Below, in pieces: positions 32,518 to 42,002 of a DNA stretch of 64,000 nucleotides (its first letter is position 1; each line of letters starts with the position of its first letter). The position numbers and the translations under genes are program-made. The notes under the pieces were generated by a model. That model was not told where the DNA came from. It did not search any database and saw only the letters and a program-made list of their open reading frames with translations. The DNA lies in the NCBI RefSeq assembly GCF_014648175.1, contig NZ_BMQP01000013.1:1-64000 (forward strand). The letters run 5' to 3'. This stretch comes from Planobispora rosea (GTDB lineage Bacteria > Actinomycetota > Actinomycetes > Streptosporangiales > Streptosporangiaceae).

Positions 32518-33684
32518 TCACATCCGGTAGTCGGCCATCGCCCCGGCGGTCGCGCGCCAGATCGGTGACGCGGGGTCGATGACGTCGAAGTGGTCGCCGG
32601 ACATCTCCAGATACGTCACGTCGTCGTCCGCCGCCCGGGCGGCCCGCGCGTAGCGGCGCCCCAGGTCGATCAGGTCGAGGTCGTCACCGCCGCCCTGGAC
32701 GATCAGCTGGGGCACCTTCAGCGGGAGGCGCTCCAGCGGGCTGGAGGCGGCGTAGGCGGCGGGCACCTCGGCGGCCGACCCGCCGAGGGCGGCGGCGACC
32801 GCGCCCGAGCTGAGGTGCCTGCGGTCGCCCTCCACCAGGTCGAGCACCCCGGCGAGGGAGACGGCCAGGGCGACCCGGTGGTCGTCGGCCGCCGCCCGCA
32901 GGGCGAGCTGCCCGCCCGCCGAGTGGCCCACCACCACGACCGGGCCCCGCGCCCGCCCTGCGGCCAGGGCGAGCGCCGCCGCCACGTCCTCGGTCGTGGC
33001 GGCCCAGCCGTGCAGGTCGGGGCGGCGGTATTCGACGTTCCACGACACGGCGCCGCGCTCCGCCAGATCCACGGCGAGCGCGTCCATCAGGTCGGCGCCC
33101 CAGATCGACCGCCAGTAGCCGCCGTGCAGGAGCACCACGGTCGGAGCCGTCCCCGGCCCCGGCTCCGGCCCCGTCCCCTGGACCGCCGGGGATCGCCGCG
33201 GGAACCGTACCTCCGCCCACTGGTCGGGGTCCGGACCGTAGGCGACCCGGCGGGCGGGCCACCGCAGCCGGTGGACGGCGTGGCGGATCGCCCAGGCCAG
33301 CCCCCAGACTCCCCGGCCGTGCAGGTGGGTGGGGCGTTCGGTCCCGGCTTCCCGGAGGGCCCCCTCGGAACCCGCCGGACGTCCGGGAGCGGAGCCGGCG
33401 TGTCCGGCAGCGGAAGCGGAGACGGCTCTGACCAGGTCGAGCCAGACGACGTGCGGGTGGGCGGGGATGAGGGCACGGGCCTCGGCCCGGGGGCCGGGCA
33501 GGACGACCAGGGGACCGGGAGCCTCCAGCGCGGCGCTCAGCGCGGGCAGGTCGGGGGCGGAGGAGACCGTTCCGCGGATGCCGAGGGCGGCGAACTCCCG
33601 GTCGGCGACCTCGGTGAGCAGCCGGAGATCAGCGGCCAGGTCAGGACCGGCGACAACCCGGAAGGCCGGAATGGACGAGGTCAT
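32518..33684 (-). CDS. Arylformamidase-like alpha/beta hydrolase fused to a dehydroquinase-like domain
   Basis: The 388-residue protein has two parts. Residues ~150-388 are an alpha/beta hydrolase with the oxyanion motif LLHGGYWRSIWGA, the nucleophile in VVGHSAGGQLALRA, the acid in QGGGDDLDL and His in GDHFDVID, the pattern of kynurenine formamidases. Residues ~1-150 resemble a type II 3-dehydroquinase fold in degraded form (HPHVVWLDLVRA, then HLHGRGVWGLAWAIRHAVHR). In context it would hydrolyse N-formylkynurenine between KynA and Kmo. The start is the ATG at 33684; an upstream GTG lacks a ribosome binding site. The N-terminal domain is probably structural or substrate-gating. Confidence 0.78.
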   Translation of the reverse strand: MTSSIPAFRVVAGPDLAADLRLLTEVADREFAALGIRGTVSSAPDLPALSAALEAPGPLVVLPGPRAEARALIPAHPHVVWLDLVRAVSASAAGHAGSAPGRPAGSEGALREAGTERPTHLHGRGVWGLAWAIRHAVHRLRWPARRVAYGPDPDQWAEVRFPRRSPAVQGTGPEPGPGTAPTVVLLHGGYWRSIWGADLMDALAVDLAERGAVSWNVEYRRPDLHGWAATTEDVAAALALAAGRARGPVVVVGHSAGGQLALRAAADDHRVALAVSLAGVLDLVEGDRRHLSSGAVAAALGGSAAEVPAAYAASSPLERLPLKVPQLIVQGGGDDLDLIDLGRRYARAARAADDDVTYLEMSGDHFDVIDPASPIWRATAGAMADYRM

Positions 33685-33747
33685 CCGCCTATTCTGACCC
33701 ACGCGGCCATGACCGGGAACGGACGCGGCGCGGTACGGGCCGTGGGA

Positions 33748-34434
33748 TCACGGGCGGGGCGTGTAGGCCCGGATGAGGAGCTCCTCGGCGTCGTCGAGGT
33801 AGGACTCCAGGGCACGCTCGGCCTGCGCCGCGCGACCGGCCTCCATCAGGTCCGCCAGCTCCCGGTTGCGCGCCACGAACGGCTCGTGGAAGGCCCGGGG
33901 GTTGTCCATCACGTGGAAGACCAGGCGCAGCTCGGCCAGGAGGTGGCGCATGGTCTCGTCCAGGCGGGGGCTGCCGTTGAGCGCGGCCAGGGCCTGATGG
34001 AAGCGGATGTTCGCGGTGCCCACGTCCTGCCAGCGGCCCTCCTCGGCGGCCCGGGACGCGGCGGCGACCGCCTCCCTCATCGCGGCGAACGCCTCGCGGG
34101 GGGCGCCGGCGCCGCGCCGTACCGCGGCGCCCTCGATCACGCGGCGCACCCGGTAGAGGTCGGCCACGTCCTCGGCCGACAGCACGCGCACGAACACCCC
34201 GCGGTTGAGCCGGTGTTCCAGCAGCCGCTCGTGACCGAGCAGCCGGAAGGCCTCGCGCAGGGTGTTGCGGGAGACGTCGAGCGCCGCGCCGATGGCCTCC
34301 TCCGAGAGCCGCTGGCCCGGTGTGAACAGGCCGTCCGCGATGCGGTCACGCAGGATGTCGGCGACCCATTCGGCGGTGCTGCTGCGCCCGGGCCGGTCAC
34401 GGTCGAGCTGGAGCTGCGCGACGGCGGTGTCCAC
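33748..34434 (-). CDS. GntR-family regulator (FCD/FadR subfamily)
   Basis: The 228-residue protein has the GntR winged helix near residues 18-80 (VADILRDRIADGLFTPGQRL, then SRNTLREAFRLLGHERLLE) and an all-helical FCD effector domain in which acidic and His residues normally bind a metal and a carboxylate. It is divergent from an MHS-type MFS transporter, with a perfect TTCAACA/TGTTGAA repeat between. It most likely represses the transporter until its carboxylic-acid ligand is present. Confidence 0.88.
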   Translation of the reverse strand: MDTAVAQLQLDRDRPGRSSTAEWVADILRDRIADGLFTPGQRLSEEAIGAALDVSRNTLREAFRLLGHERLLEHRLNRGVFVRVLSAEDVADLYRVRRVIEGAAVRRGAGAPREAFAAMREAVAAASRAAEEGRWQDVGTANIRFHQALAALNGSPRLDETMRHLLAELRLVFHVMDNPRAFHEPFVARNRELADLMEAGRAAQAERALESYLDDAEELLIRAYTPRP

Positions 34435-34473
34435 CGCCCAACAAAATCAAGGAACAAGTCCCTTGTCCAATCG

Positions 34474-34494
34474 TTCAACAATTCTTATGTTGAA
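34474..34494. promoter_or_regulatory. GntR operator between regulator and transporter
   Basis: TTCAACA and TGTTGAA form a perfect 7-base inverted repeat with a 7-base AT-rich centre, 28 bp upstream of the transporter start and 40 bp upstream of the regulator start. An overlapping TTGT/ACAA pair lies just to the left. Confidence 0.65.
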
Positions 34495-34521
34495 ACTACC
34501 CTCACCGAAGGAGCGAGTGCG

Positions 34522-35835
34522 ATGGCAGGCTCCCAGTCCAGGCGGGTCATCGTGGCCAGCCTGATCGGCACCTCACTTGAGTGGTACGACTTCTTCCTGT
34601 ACGGCTCGGCCGCCGCCCTGGTCTTCGACAAGCTCTTCTTCCCGACCTTCGAACCCCTGACCGCGACGCTGCTGGCCCTCCTCACCTATGCCGTCGGGTT
34701 CGTCGCCCGGCCGCTGGGCGGTGTCGTGGCCGGGCACTTCGGCGACCGCGTCGGCCGCAAGAACGTGCTGGTGGCGACCCTGCTGCTGATGGGCATCTCG
34801 ACCTTCCTCATCGGCCTGGTGCCCGGCTACGCGACGATCGGCGTGGCCGCCCCGCTGCTCCTGGTCGCGCTGCGCTTCCTGCAGGGTCTGGGCCTGGGCG
34901 GGGAGTGGGGCGGGGCCGTGCTGATGTCCATCGAGCACGGCGACCCGCGGCGGCGCGGTTTCAACGCCAGCTGGCCGCAGGTCGGCGTGCCCCTGGGGAA
35001 CCTGCTCGCGGCGGGCGCGCTCGGTGTGCTGTCCGCGACGTTGTCCGAGGACGCCTTCCTCACCTGGGGCTGGCGGATCCCGTTCCTGCTCTCGGGCGTG
35101 CTGGTGGTCGTGGGCCTGTGGATCCGGCTCAGGATCGTGGAGTCGCCGCTGTTCGCGGAGGTCGAGCAGACCGGGCGCAAGGCGCGGATGCCGCTGCTGG
35201 AGGTGGTCCGCACCCACCCGCGCGAGCTGGCCTCGGCGTTCCTGGCGCGCATCGGCGTCGACGTCGCCTTCTACACGTTCGTCACCTACAGCCTGTCCTA
35301 TGTCAGCACGACGCTGGGGCTGGACCGGAGCGTCGCGCTGAACGCCGTGCTGATCGGGTCGGCCGTCCAGCTGTTCCTCATACCGCTGTTCGGCGCGCTG
35401 TCGGACCGGGTGGGCAGACGCCCGGTCTACCTGGCGGGTGCCGCCGCGACGGCGATCTGGGTCTTCGCCTTCTTCCCGCTGCTGGACACGGGGTCCTTCC
35501 CGGTGATCGCCCTGGCGTCGATCGTGGCGCTGGCCTGCCACGCCGCGATGTACGGCCCGCAGGCGGCCTTCATCGCCGAGCTGTTCAGCACCCGGCTGCG
35601 CTACAGCGGCGCCTCGATGGGCTACCAGCTGGCCGGGATCGTCGGCGGGGCGCTGGCCCCGATCATCGCCCTGCAGCTGCTGGAGACCTTCGGCGTCACC
35701 CTGGCCATCTCCCTGTACGTGGTGGCGGCGCTGGCCCTGACCGCGGCCGGGCTCCTCATCGCCCCCGAGACCCGCGACGCCGATCTCACCGACGCCGGGG
35801 GGACGCCCACGGGGGCCGTCCCCCAGCAGATCTGA
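34522..35835 (+). CDS. MFS transporter, metabolite:H+ symporter (MHS) type
   Basis: The 437-residue protein has twelve predicted helices. GTSLEWYDFFLYG in helix 1, FGDRVGRKNVLV after helix 2 and LQGLGLGGEWGGAV are MHS signatures, and the second RVGRRPVYL marks the seventh-helix loop. The group carries carboxylates such as citrate, shikimate, alpha-ketoglutarate or betaines with protons. Substrate is not predictable here, but kynurenine-pathway or tryptophan-derived acids are possible from the neighbours. AAGGAG lies eight bases before the ATG, which excludes the much longer upstream reading. It is divergent from its GntR regulator. Confidence 0.88.
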   Translation: MAGSQSRRVIVASLIGTSLEWYDFFLYGSAAALVFDKLFFPTFEPLTATLLALLTYAVGFVARPLGGVVAGHFGDRVGRKNVLVATLLLMGISTFLIGLVPGYATIGVAAPLLLVALRFLQGLGLGGEWGGAVLMSIEHGDPRRRGFNASWPQVGVPLGNLLAAGALGVLSATLSEDAFLTWGWRIPFLLSGVLVVVGLWIRLRIVESPLFAEVEQTGRKARMPLLEVVRTHPRELASAFLARIGVDVAFYTFVTYSLSYVSTTLGLDRSVALNAVLIGSAVQLFLIPLFGALSDRVGRRPVYLAGAAATAIWVFAFFPLLDTGSFPVIALASIVALACHAAMYGPQAAFIAELFSTRLRYSGASMGYQLAGIVGGALAPIIALQLLETFGVTLAISLYVVAALALTAAGLLIAPETRDADLTDAGGTPTGAVPQQI

Positions 35836-35919
35836 GTCCGGCCGCGGTCGCGGAACGGCTCCCGCTGCGCGGTCGCGGAGCGGGAGCAGTTCCGCGCCGC
35901 CGGCCTCTTTCCGTGGAAA

Positions 35920-35934
35920 CCCCCGAAACGGGGG
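35920..35934 (+). terminator. Short GC hairpin downstream of the MFS gene
   Basis: CCCCCG and CGGGGG pair around an AAA loop, 85 bp after the MFS stop. No U-tract follows on the plus strand. It may be a weak terminator or an element upstream of the GNAT gene. Confidence 0.4.
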
Positions 35935-35994
35935 AATAGTTGTCAGCCGGAACTATCCCTAGCACTGGGACCTTTGAGGCGTTAGCGTCTGCGC

Positions 35995-36552
35995 ATGCGT
36001 CCTGTTGAGATCTCCGGCAAGAGACTCGGCCTGCGGGAAGTGACGGTCGACGACATCGACGCGCTGCACGCCGTCTACGGAGATCCCGCCGCGACCGAGC
36101 ACCTGCCGTTCGACCCGCGCACCCGCGAGGAGGTCGAGCAGATCGTCGCCGAGGCGGCCGAGGCCGCCGCCGCGACCCCCCGGCGGCTCTACGTGCTCGC
36201 GGTCACCGAGCGGGAGAGCGAGCAGGTCATCGGCGTCGCCCGGCTGCACATCGAGGCCGACCACCCGCACAGCGCCGAGATCGGGCTGGGCCTGCGTCCC
36301 GACCAGTGGGGCCGGGGCATCGGCACCGACCTCATCCGGCTGCTGCTGACGTTCGGTTTCCGGCACCTGCGCCTGCACCGCATCTGGGGCGCCCGCTCCC
36401 CCGCCAACACCGCCGCGCAGCTGGCGATGCTGGTCGCCGGGATGGTCGAGGAGGGCAGGATCCGGCACCACGTGCGGGCCCGCGGCGCCTGGCGCGACTC
36501 CATCGTCCACTCGGCGCTGGAGGACGAGTGGGAGGGTCACCGGGACGACTGA
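35995..36552 (+). CDS. GNAT N-acetyltransferase (RimJ-like)
   Basis: The 185-residue protein has the GNAT fold with the acetyl-CoA loop GLRPDQWGRGIGTDLIRLLL (Q/R-x-x-G-x-G/A) and the RimJ/RimL signature LRLHRIWGARSPANTAAQ, which includes the conserved Asn. It begins VEISGKRLGLREVTVDD, usual for this group, which acetylates protein N-termini or small amines. The substrate is not known. It starts with ATG and lies alone between the MFS and chelatase-like genes. Confidence 0.85.
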   Translation: MRPVEISGKRLGLREVTVDDIDALHAVYGDPAATEHLPFDPRTREEVEQIVAEAAEAAAATPRRLYVLAVTERESEQVIGVARLHIEADHPHSAEIGLGLRPDQWGRGIGTDLIRLLLTFGFRHLRLHRIWGARSPANTAAQLAMLVAGMVEEGRIRHHVRARGAWRDSIVHSALEDEWEGHRDD

Positions 36553-36665
36553 CCGTCCCGCTCTCCGGGCCGCCCGATGTGTTCATCGAGGTGTCAGCGG
36601 GTTGTGACGGAATTGCTGTCGTTTTTGACAACGAAGCGGGTGAAATGGGCCTAGAGTTCGCGCGT

Positions 36666-37481
36666 GTGAGTGAAAGTTCCAGCCTCCCCGTGCGCGGGCG
36701 CGCCACCCGGCCCTCGGGCCGCCACCGCAGGCCCGTGCCCTCCCAGCTCCCGCCCGAGGCGCCCGCGCTGGTGCTGGCCGCCCCCGGCGACGCGTCGGGT
36801 CCCGCCGCCGAGCTCGCGTCCATGGTCCGCGTGGACAACCCGCAGATCGAGGTCCGCCTGGCCGGACTCGGCGGGGACGCCAAGGAGCTCACGTCCGAGC
36901 TGGAGGCCGCCGCCCGGACCCGCCCCGCCGACGGCGTGGCCGCCATCGTGGTACCGCTGCTGACCGGGCCGAACCCGGTCGCCGACCGGCTCATCGCCGG
37001 GGCGGTCGCGGAGAGCGGGGTGGCCGTGACCGTCACCTCGCACCTCGGGCCGCACCCGCTGCTCGCCGAGGCGCTGCACATCCGGCTGGCGGACAAGGGC
37101 CTCGCCCGGGCCGACCGGATGCGGCTGCTGAACATCTCCAGCCCGGTGGACGCGGTCATCCTCGCCACCGTCGGCGGCGAGAACGCCGCGGTGGAGGCGC
37201 AGCCCACGGCCGTGCTGCTGGCCTCGCGCCTGACCCTGCCCGTCCTGGTCGCCTCCCTGGACGGGCCGCCCACCGTCGCCGACGCGGCCGAGCGGCTGCG
37301 CGGCGTCGGCGCCGAACGGATCGCCCTGTCCCCCTGCCTGATCGGTCCCGAGGCCGACCCCGGTCTCGCGCCCGCCACGGCGGCGGCGGTCGGGGCCCAG
37401 TGCGCCGACCCGCTCGGCGCGCACGGGCTCATCGCGGACCTGGCGGCCCGCGCCTACGGGAGTGTGCTCGCCGAGGACTGA
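36666..37481 (+). CDS. Sirohydrochlorin/cobalt chelatase-like protein, active-site His missing
   Basis: The 271-residue product has two CbiX-like halves. The N-terminal strand normally reads LVLVAHGS; here it is LVLAAPGDASGP, so the metal-binding histidine is absent. SHLGPHPLLAEALHIRL matches the following chelatase segment, and the second half (DAVILATVGGENAAV; LSPCLIGPE) also lacks the catalytic His. It may bind a tetrapyrrole without inserting metal, or have another role. I chose the GTG at 36666; there is no ribosome binding site but TAGAGT lies eight bases upstream, consistent with a leaderless transcript. TTGACA is present at 36625. Confidence 0.7.
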   Translation: MSESSSLPVRGRATRPSGRHRRPVPSQLPPEAPALVLAAPGDASGPAAELASMVRVDNPQIEVRLAGLGGDAKELTSELEAAARTRPADGVAAIVVPLLTGPNPVADRLIAGAVAESGVAVTVTSHLGPHPLLAEALHIRLADKGLARADRMRLLNISSPVDAVILATVGGENAAVEAQPTAVLLASRLTLPVLVASLDGPPTVADAAERLRGVGAERIALSPCLIGPEADPGLAPATAAAVGAQCADPLGAHGLIADLAARAYGSVLAED

Positions 37482-37555
37482 ACCGTGCACCGCCGGGCGG
37501 GGGGCCGGACCACGCCGTACGGCCGTCAGCGCCGGGCCTTTGGCATGATTCGGGC

Positions 37556-38056
37556 ATGACACGCGAACACCGCTACCGGCTCACGGTTTCCTGGACGGGG
37601 AACCGCGGCGAGGGAACCGCCGGCTACCGTGCCTACGGCCGTGACCACGAGGTCTCCGCCCCGGGTAAGGAGCCGCTGGCCGGGTCGTCCGACCCGGCCT
37701 TCCGGGGCGACCCGGCCAGATGGAACCCCGAGGAGCTGCTCGTCGCCTCACTCTCGCAGTGCCACATGCTCTGGTACCTGCATCTGTGCGCGTCCAACGG
37801 CGTCGTGGTCACCGGTTACACCGACGAGCCGGAGGGCGTCATGGTGGAGGACGCCGACGGCGCCGGGAACTTCCGCGAGGTCGTGCTCCGGCCGGCGGTG
37901 ACCGTGGCCTCCCCGGAGATGGAGGACACGGCGCGGCAGCTCCACCACGAAATCCACAAATACTGCTTCATCGCCCGTTCGGTGAACTTCCCGGTCGTCC
38001 CGGAACCGACGATCCGGTCCGGGACGCCCGCTCACGACGGGACGAGCGACCGGTAG
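37556..38056 (+). CDS. OsmC/Ohr-family protein
   Basis: The 166-residue protein is an OsmC-type thiol peroxidase homologue. The two redox cysteines are present: one in LVASLSQCHMLWYLHLCA, the second in HKYCFIARSVNFPV. Such proteins reduce organic hydroperoxides using dithiol electron donors. The ATG at 37556 gives the normal family N-terminus (EHRYRLTVSWTGN). Its last 25 bases overlap the convergent glgA gene. Confidence 0.85.
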   Translation: MTREHRYRLTVSWTGNRGEGTAGYRAYGRDHEVSAPGKEPLAGSSDPAFRGDPARWNPEELLVASLSQCHMLWYLHLCASNGVVVTGYTDEPEGVMVEDADGAGNFREVVLRPAVTVASPEMEDTARQLHHEIHKYCFIARSVNFPVVPEPTIRSGTPAHDGTSDR

Positions 38057-39210
38057 AGGTCCATCGTCCGCTCGGCGATCCGGGCCCAGGAGAAGTGCTC
38101 CACCGCGCGGGCCCGCCCGGCCCGGCCCATCCCGGCGGCGAGTTCCGGGTCGGCCAGCAGCCGGTTGACCCGCTCGGCCAGGTCGGCGGCGAAGCGGTCG
38201 GGGTCGTCCGGGGTGCCGTCCGCGGCGCTCTGCGCGATCGGCACCAGCAGGCCGGTCGAGCCGTCGGCCACGACCTCGGGGATGCCCCCGGTGGCCGTGG
38301 CCACCACGGCGGTCTCGCAGGCCATGGCCTCCAGGTTCACGATGCCCATCGGCTCGTACACCGAGGGGCAGACGAAGACGGTGGCGTTGGTGAGGATCTG
38401 GATCACCTCGGGGCGCGGGAGCATCTCCGAGATCCAGACGACGCCGTCCCGCTCCAGGCCCCGCACCAGCCCGGTCACCTCGGCGGCGATCTCGGGCGTG
38501 TCGGGCGCGCCCGCGCAGAGCACGAGCTGGGCGTCGGGATGGAAGTCCCGCGCGGCGTGCAGGAGGTGGACCAGGCCCTTCTGCCGGGTGATCCGGCCGA
38601 CGAACACCACGTACGGCCTGCGCTCGTCGATGCCGTGCTTCTTCAGCACGTCGGTGCCGCGGTCGGGGGCGTACTCCACGGTGTCGATGCCGTTGTGGAT
38701 CACCGAGACCCGCTCCGGGAGGATCTCCGGGTAGCAGGCGAGCACGTCCCGCCGCATGCCCTCGGAGACCGCGATGATCGCGTCCGCGCCCGCCAGCGCG
38801 GTCCGCTCGGCCCACGACGACAACGTGTATCCCCCGCCGAGCTGCTCGGCCTTCCACGGCCGGAGCGGCTCCAGGCTGTGCGTGGTGACCACGTGCGGCG
38901 TGCCGTACAGCAGTTTGGCGACGTGACCGGCGAAGTTGGCGTACCACGTGTGGCTGTGCACCAGGTCGGCGCCCTCGCACCCGGCGGCCATCTCCAGGTC
39001 CACGCCGAGCACCTGCAGGGCCGGGTTGGCCGCCTCCAGTGCGCCCGCCACCCGGTAGGACTCGACGCCCGGCTCGGTCCTCGGGGCGCCGAAGCAGCGG
39101 ACGCGCGCGTCCGCCAGCCGTCGCAACTCCCCGGCGAGGTACTCGACGTGCACCCCCGCCCCACCGTAGACCTCGGGAGGGTATTCACGGCTCAGAAGAT
39201 CGACGCGCAT
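38032..39210 (-). CDS. glgA: Glycosyltransferase GlgA/GlgM (ADP-glucose-dependent, GT4)
   Basis: The 392-residue enzyme has the GT4 architecture: N-terminal LLSREYPPEVYGGAGVHVE, acceptor region HSHTWYANFAGH, and donor domain with VVFVGRITRQKGL and the EPMGIVNLEAMACETAVVAT signature. In mycobacteria the orthologous gene is divergent from glgC exactly as here, and its product makes maltose-1-phosphate or elongates alpha-glucans from ADP-glucose. Which activity holds here is unresolved. The ATG at 39210 yields the normal N-terminus. It is separated from glgC by 48 bp. Confidence 0.9.
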   Translation of the reverse strand: MRVDLLSREYPPEVYGGAGVHVEYLAGELRRLADARVRCFGAPRTEPGVESYRVAGALEAANPALQVLGVDLEMAAGCEGADLVHSHTWYANFAGHVAKLLYGTPHVVTTHSLEPLRPWKAEQLGGGYTLSSWAERTALAGADAIIAVSEGMRRDVLACYPEILPERVSVIHNGIDTVEYAPDRGTDVLKKHGIDERRPYVVFVGRITRQKGLVHLLHAARDFHPDAQLVLCAGAPDTPEIAAEVTGLVRGLERDGVVWISEMLPRPEVIQILTNATVFVCPSVYEPMGIVNLEAMACETAVVATATGGIPEVVADGSTGLLVPIAQSAADGTPDDPDRFAADLAERVNRLLADPELAAGMGRAGRARAVEHFSWARIAERTMDLYRSLVPS

Positions 39211-39258
39211 GAGCGCAGCATAGTGTTTCATGCCTTCCTGGCGGGTTAAGGTCCTTCC

Positions 39259-40485
39259 ATGAGAGTCCTCGCGATCGTGCTCGCCGGCGGTGAAGGCAAG
39301 CGGCTCATGCCGTTGACGGCGGACCGCGCGAAACCCGCGGTGCCGTTCGGGGGGATCTACCGACTGATCGACTTCGTGCTGTCGAACCTGGCCAACGGCC
39401 ACTATCTGAAGATCGTCGTGCTGACGCAGTACAAGAACCACAGCCTCGACCGGCACATCTCCCGCACCTGGCGGCTCTCGGCGATGCTGGGCAACTACGT
39501 CACCCCGGTCCCCGCCCAGCAGCGGCTCGGACCGCGCTGGTTCGCCGGGTCGGCCGACGCCCTCTTCCAGAACCTGAACCTGATCTACGACGAGATGCCC
39601 GAGCACGTGATCGTGTTCGGCGCCGACCACATCTACCGGATGGACCCCCGGCAGATGGTCGAGCAGCACATCGAGTCCGGCGCCGAGGTGACCGTGGCGG
39701 CGATCCGCCAGCCGCTCTCGCTGGCCGACCAGTTCGGGGTGATCGAGACCGACCCGGCCGGGCGGCGGATCGTGGCCTTCCGGGAGAAGCCCAAGGACGC
39801 CGTGGGCCTGCCGGACGCCCCCGACCAGGTCTACGCCTCGATGGGCAACTACGTCTTCCGCACCCAGGCCATGATCGACGCGCTCCGGGAGGACGCGCTC
39901 GACCCCACCAGCAAGCACGACCTCGGCGGGAACATCATCCCGATGATGGTCAAGGCGGGCAGCGCCGAGGTCTACGACTTCGCCGACAACGTCGTGCCCG
40001 GCTCCACCGAGCGCGACCGGGGCTACTGGCGCGACGTCGGGACCCTGGACGCCTACTACGAGGCCCACATGGACCTCATCTCGGCGCACCCGGTCTTCAA
40101 CCTCTACAACGACCGCTGGCCGATCTACACCGGCCACGACCCGCTCCCCCCGGCCAAGTTCGTGCACAACGACGGCGACCGGGTGGGCCGGGCGATCGAC
40201 TCGCTGGTCTCCCCCGGCGTGATCATCTCCGGCGGGCTCGCCGAGCGCTCCATCCTCTCCCCCGGCGTGGTGCTGCACTCCCACTCCACGGTCGAGGACT
40301 CGGTGCTGATGGGGTCCGTGAAGGTCGGGCGGGGCGCGATCGTGCGCCGGGCCATCATCGACAAGAACGTGATCATCCCCGACGGGGCCCGGATCGGTTT
40401 CGACCTCGAACACGACCGCAGCCGCTTCGCGGTGACCCGGGGCGGCATCGTGGTCATCGGCAAGAACGAGATCATCGACCGTTAG
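39259..40485 (+). CDS. glgC: Glucose-1-phosphate adenylyltransferase
   Basis: The 408-residue enzyme makes ADP-glucose from glucose-1-phosphate and ATP, the first committed step of glycogen synthesis. It begins [30 protein letters not shown] (seen in parts), the nucleotide-binding loop; [14 protein letters not shown] and [15 protein letters not shown] are substrate-site signatures; the C-terminus is a left-handed beta helix with hexapeptide-like repeats. It is divergent from glgA and its last 4 bases overlap the convergent membrane glycosyltransferase gene. Confidence 0.95.
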   Translation: MRVLAIVLAGGEGKRLMPLTADRAKPAVPFGGIYRLIDFVLSNLANGHYLKIVVLTQYKNHSLDRHISRTWRLSAMLGNYVTPVPAQQRLGPRWFAGSADALFQNLNLIYDEMPEHVIVFGADHIYRMDPRQMVEQHIESGAEVTVAAIRQPLSLADQFGVIETDPAGRRIVAFREKPKDAVGLPDAPDQVYASMGNYVFRTQAMIDALREDALDPTSKHDLGGNIIPMMVKAGSAEVYDFADNVVPGSTERDRGYWRDVGTLDAYYEAHMDLISAHPVFNLYNDRWPIYTGHDPLPPAKFVHNDGDRVGRAIDSLVSPGVIISGGLAERSILSPGVVLHSHSTVEDSVLMGSVKVGRGAIVRRAIIDKNVIIPDGARIGFDLEHDRSRFAVTRGGIVVIGKNEIIDR

Positions 40486-42002
40486 GGGACCCGACTCGGA
40501 CCGTCGTCGGGAGCGGGCCGGTTCCGCGGGAGGTCGCCGCCCCAGGCCGGGGAGAAGCGCGCCCTCCAGCCGCCGGGCAGCTCCACGGTGCGCCAGCCGG
40601 CGGCGTACCGGGGCGGTTCGGCGCCCCGGTAGACCAGGAGCACCCGCTCTCCGGTCTCGATGGCCCGCCGTACCGTGGCGGGCGGCCGGCGGTGGAATCC
40701 GCGGGCGAGCCCCCGCGAGCGGCAGCCCAGCATGTAGCCGATCTGGACGCCCGACTGCCCGTAGACCATGCACGGCCCCCGCACGCCCATCCGGCGCAGC
40801 TCGTCGGTGGCCAGGCGCACCCGTTCCCTGTCCTCGTAGACGTTGGCGGCCATGTGGTGGGCGTAGCCGCCCTGCAGGACCAGGTGGGCCAGCAGGCCCG
40901 CGACCACGAACACCGTCGCCGCGCGCCGCAGCGGCGGCCGGGTCCGTCCCGGCAGAGCGATCATGCCGGCGGCGACCGGGAGGGCGAGCAGCGCGTAGAC
41001 CGGCATGAGGAAGCGGGGGGCGGCGTAACCCACGTAGAACAGGTACGGGGCCGCGCTCGCCGCCGCGGTCGCCGTCGCCAGCAGCAGCGGCCCCGGCCGC
41101 GACCGGTCCCGCCAGGTCAGCCAGAGGCCGGCCCCGGCCATCAGCGGGATCGCCAGCCACCAGGTCAGCGCCACCGGCGAGACGTCCCCGCAGTCGGTGC
41201 CCCACCGGCACAACGACGGTCCGTCCAGCGCGCGGGCGTGCTCGACGAGGGAGAAGGTCAGGCCCGTCAGGTTGGCCTCCCCCGCACCGTGCATCCGGGC
41301 GGCGACGCCGCCGTACCTGAGCTCCGCCTCGATCAGCCACTCGCCCCAGCCGACGGCCAGCCCGGCGGCGACGGCCGCGAACTCCCGGAGGCGGCGCGGG
41401 CGCGCCAGGAGCGCCGCCACCCCCAGAGGCGCCGCGACGACCAGGGCGTCCGAGGGCCGGAGCAGCGAGACGGCCGCCATCGTCCCGGCCAGGCCCAGGG
41501 TCGCCGCCCGGCCGCGGCCCGGCAGGCACAGCAGTCCGGTGGCGGCGACGGCGCCGAGCGCCACGTACAGGTTGGGCATGGCCTCGTTGCCGTAGAACAG
41601 CGACAACCAGCAGCCCGCGAAGAGCAGCGCGGCCAGCGGGGCCGTGTGGCCGGGGCGCACGCGGGTCCAGATCAGGAAGGCGCCGAACAGGGCGAGCGAG
41701 GAGATCGCGGTGAGGTAGAGGCGCAGGGCGATCACCGAGTCGGTCAGCGCGGTCACCGGCGCGACCAGCAGGGGCACACCCTGGGCGCGGGGCGCGCTGA
41801 ACTCGGCCGGCGGGGCGTGCCCGGAGAACTGGCTGGCGTAGATCGCCTCGTCCCAGCCGATCCCCATGCGGGCGGAGACGATCGTCAGCTGGGCCGCCCC
41901 GTACAGCACGGCGACCAACCCGAGCAGGACGACCGGGCGGGTGAGCGGGCGCGGCGGGGACTGCTCGGGGGCGGGGGTCACCCGGGGAAGAGTGCTCGTC
42001 AT
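40482..42002 (-). CDS. Polytopic membrane glycosyltransferase-like protein (GT39/GT83-like)
   Basis: The 506-residue protein has about ten to twelve hydrophobic helices. The first external loop contains [15 protein letters not shown], the acidic D-E motif typical of polyprenyl-phosphate-sugar transferases such as PMT and ArnT. The C-terminal 100 residues are soluble and extracellular in this type. It could mannosylate or glycosylate proteins or cell-wall polymers; there is no specific evidence. It ends 4 bases inside glgC. The start is the ATG at 42002. Confidence 0.7.
   Translation of the reverse strand: MTSTLPRVTPAPEQSPPRPLTRPVVLLGLVAVLYGAAQLTIVSARMGIGWDEAIYASQFSGHAPPAEFSAPRAQGVPLLVAPVTALTDSVIALRLYLTAISSLALFGAFLIWTRVRPGHTAPLAALLFAGCWLSLFYGNEAMPNLYVALGAVAATGLLCLPGRGRAATLGLAGTMAAVSLLRPSDALVVAAPLGVAALLARPRRLREFAAVAAGLAVGWGEWLIEAELRYGGVAARMHGAGEANLTGLTFSLVEHARALDGPSLCRWGTDCGDVSPVALTWWLAIPLMAGAGLWLTWRDRSRPGPLLLATATAAASAAPYLFYVGYAAPRFLMPVYALLALPVAAGMIALPGRTRPPLRRAATVFVVAGLLAHLVLQGGYAHHMAANVYEDRERVRLATDELRRMGVRGPCMVYGQSGVQIGYMLGCRSRGLARGFHRRPPATVRRAIETGERVLLVYRGAEPPRYAAGWRTVELPGGWRARFSPAWGGDLPRNRPAPDDGPSRVP

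Noticed and set aside
32590..35835. A 1081-codon plus-strand reading ending with the MFS transporter
   Set aside because: The transporter begins at 34522 with AAGGAG; upstream sequence is antisense to the hydrolase and GntR genes.
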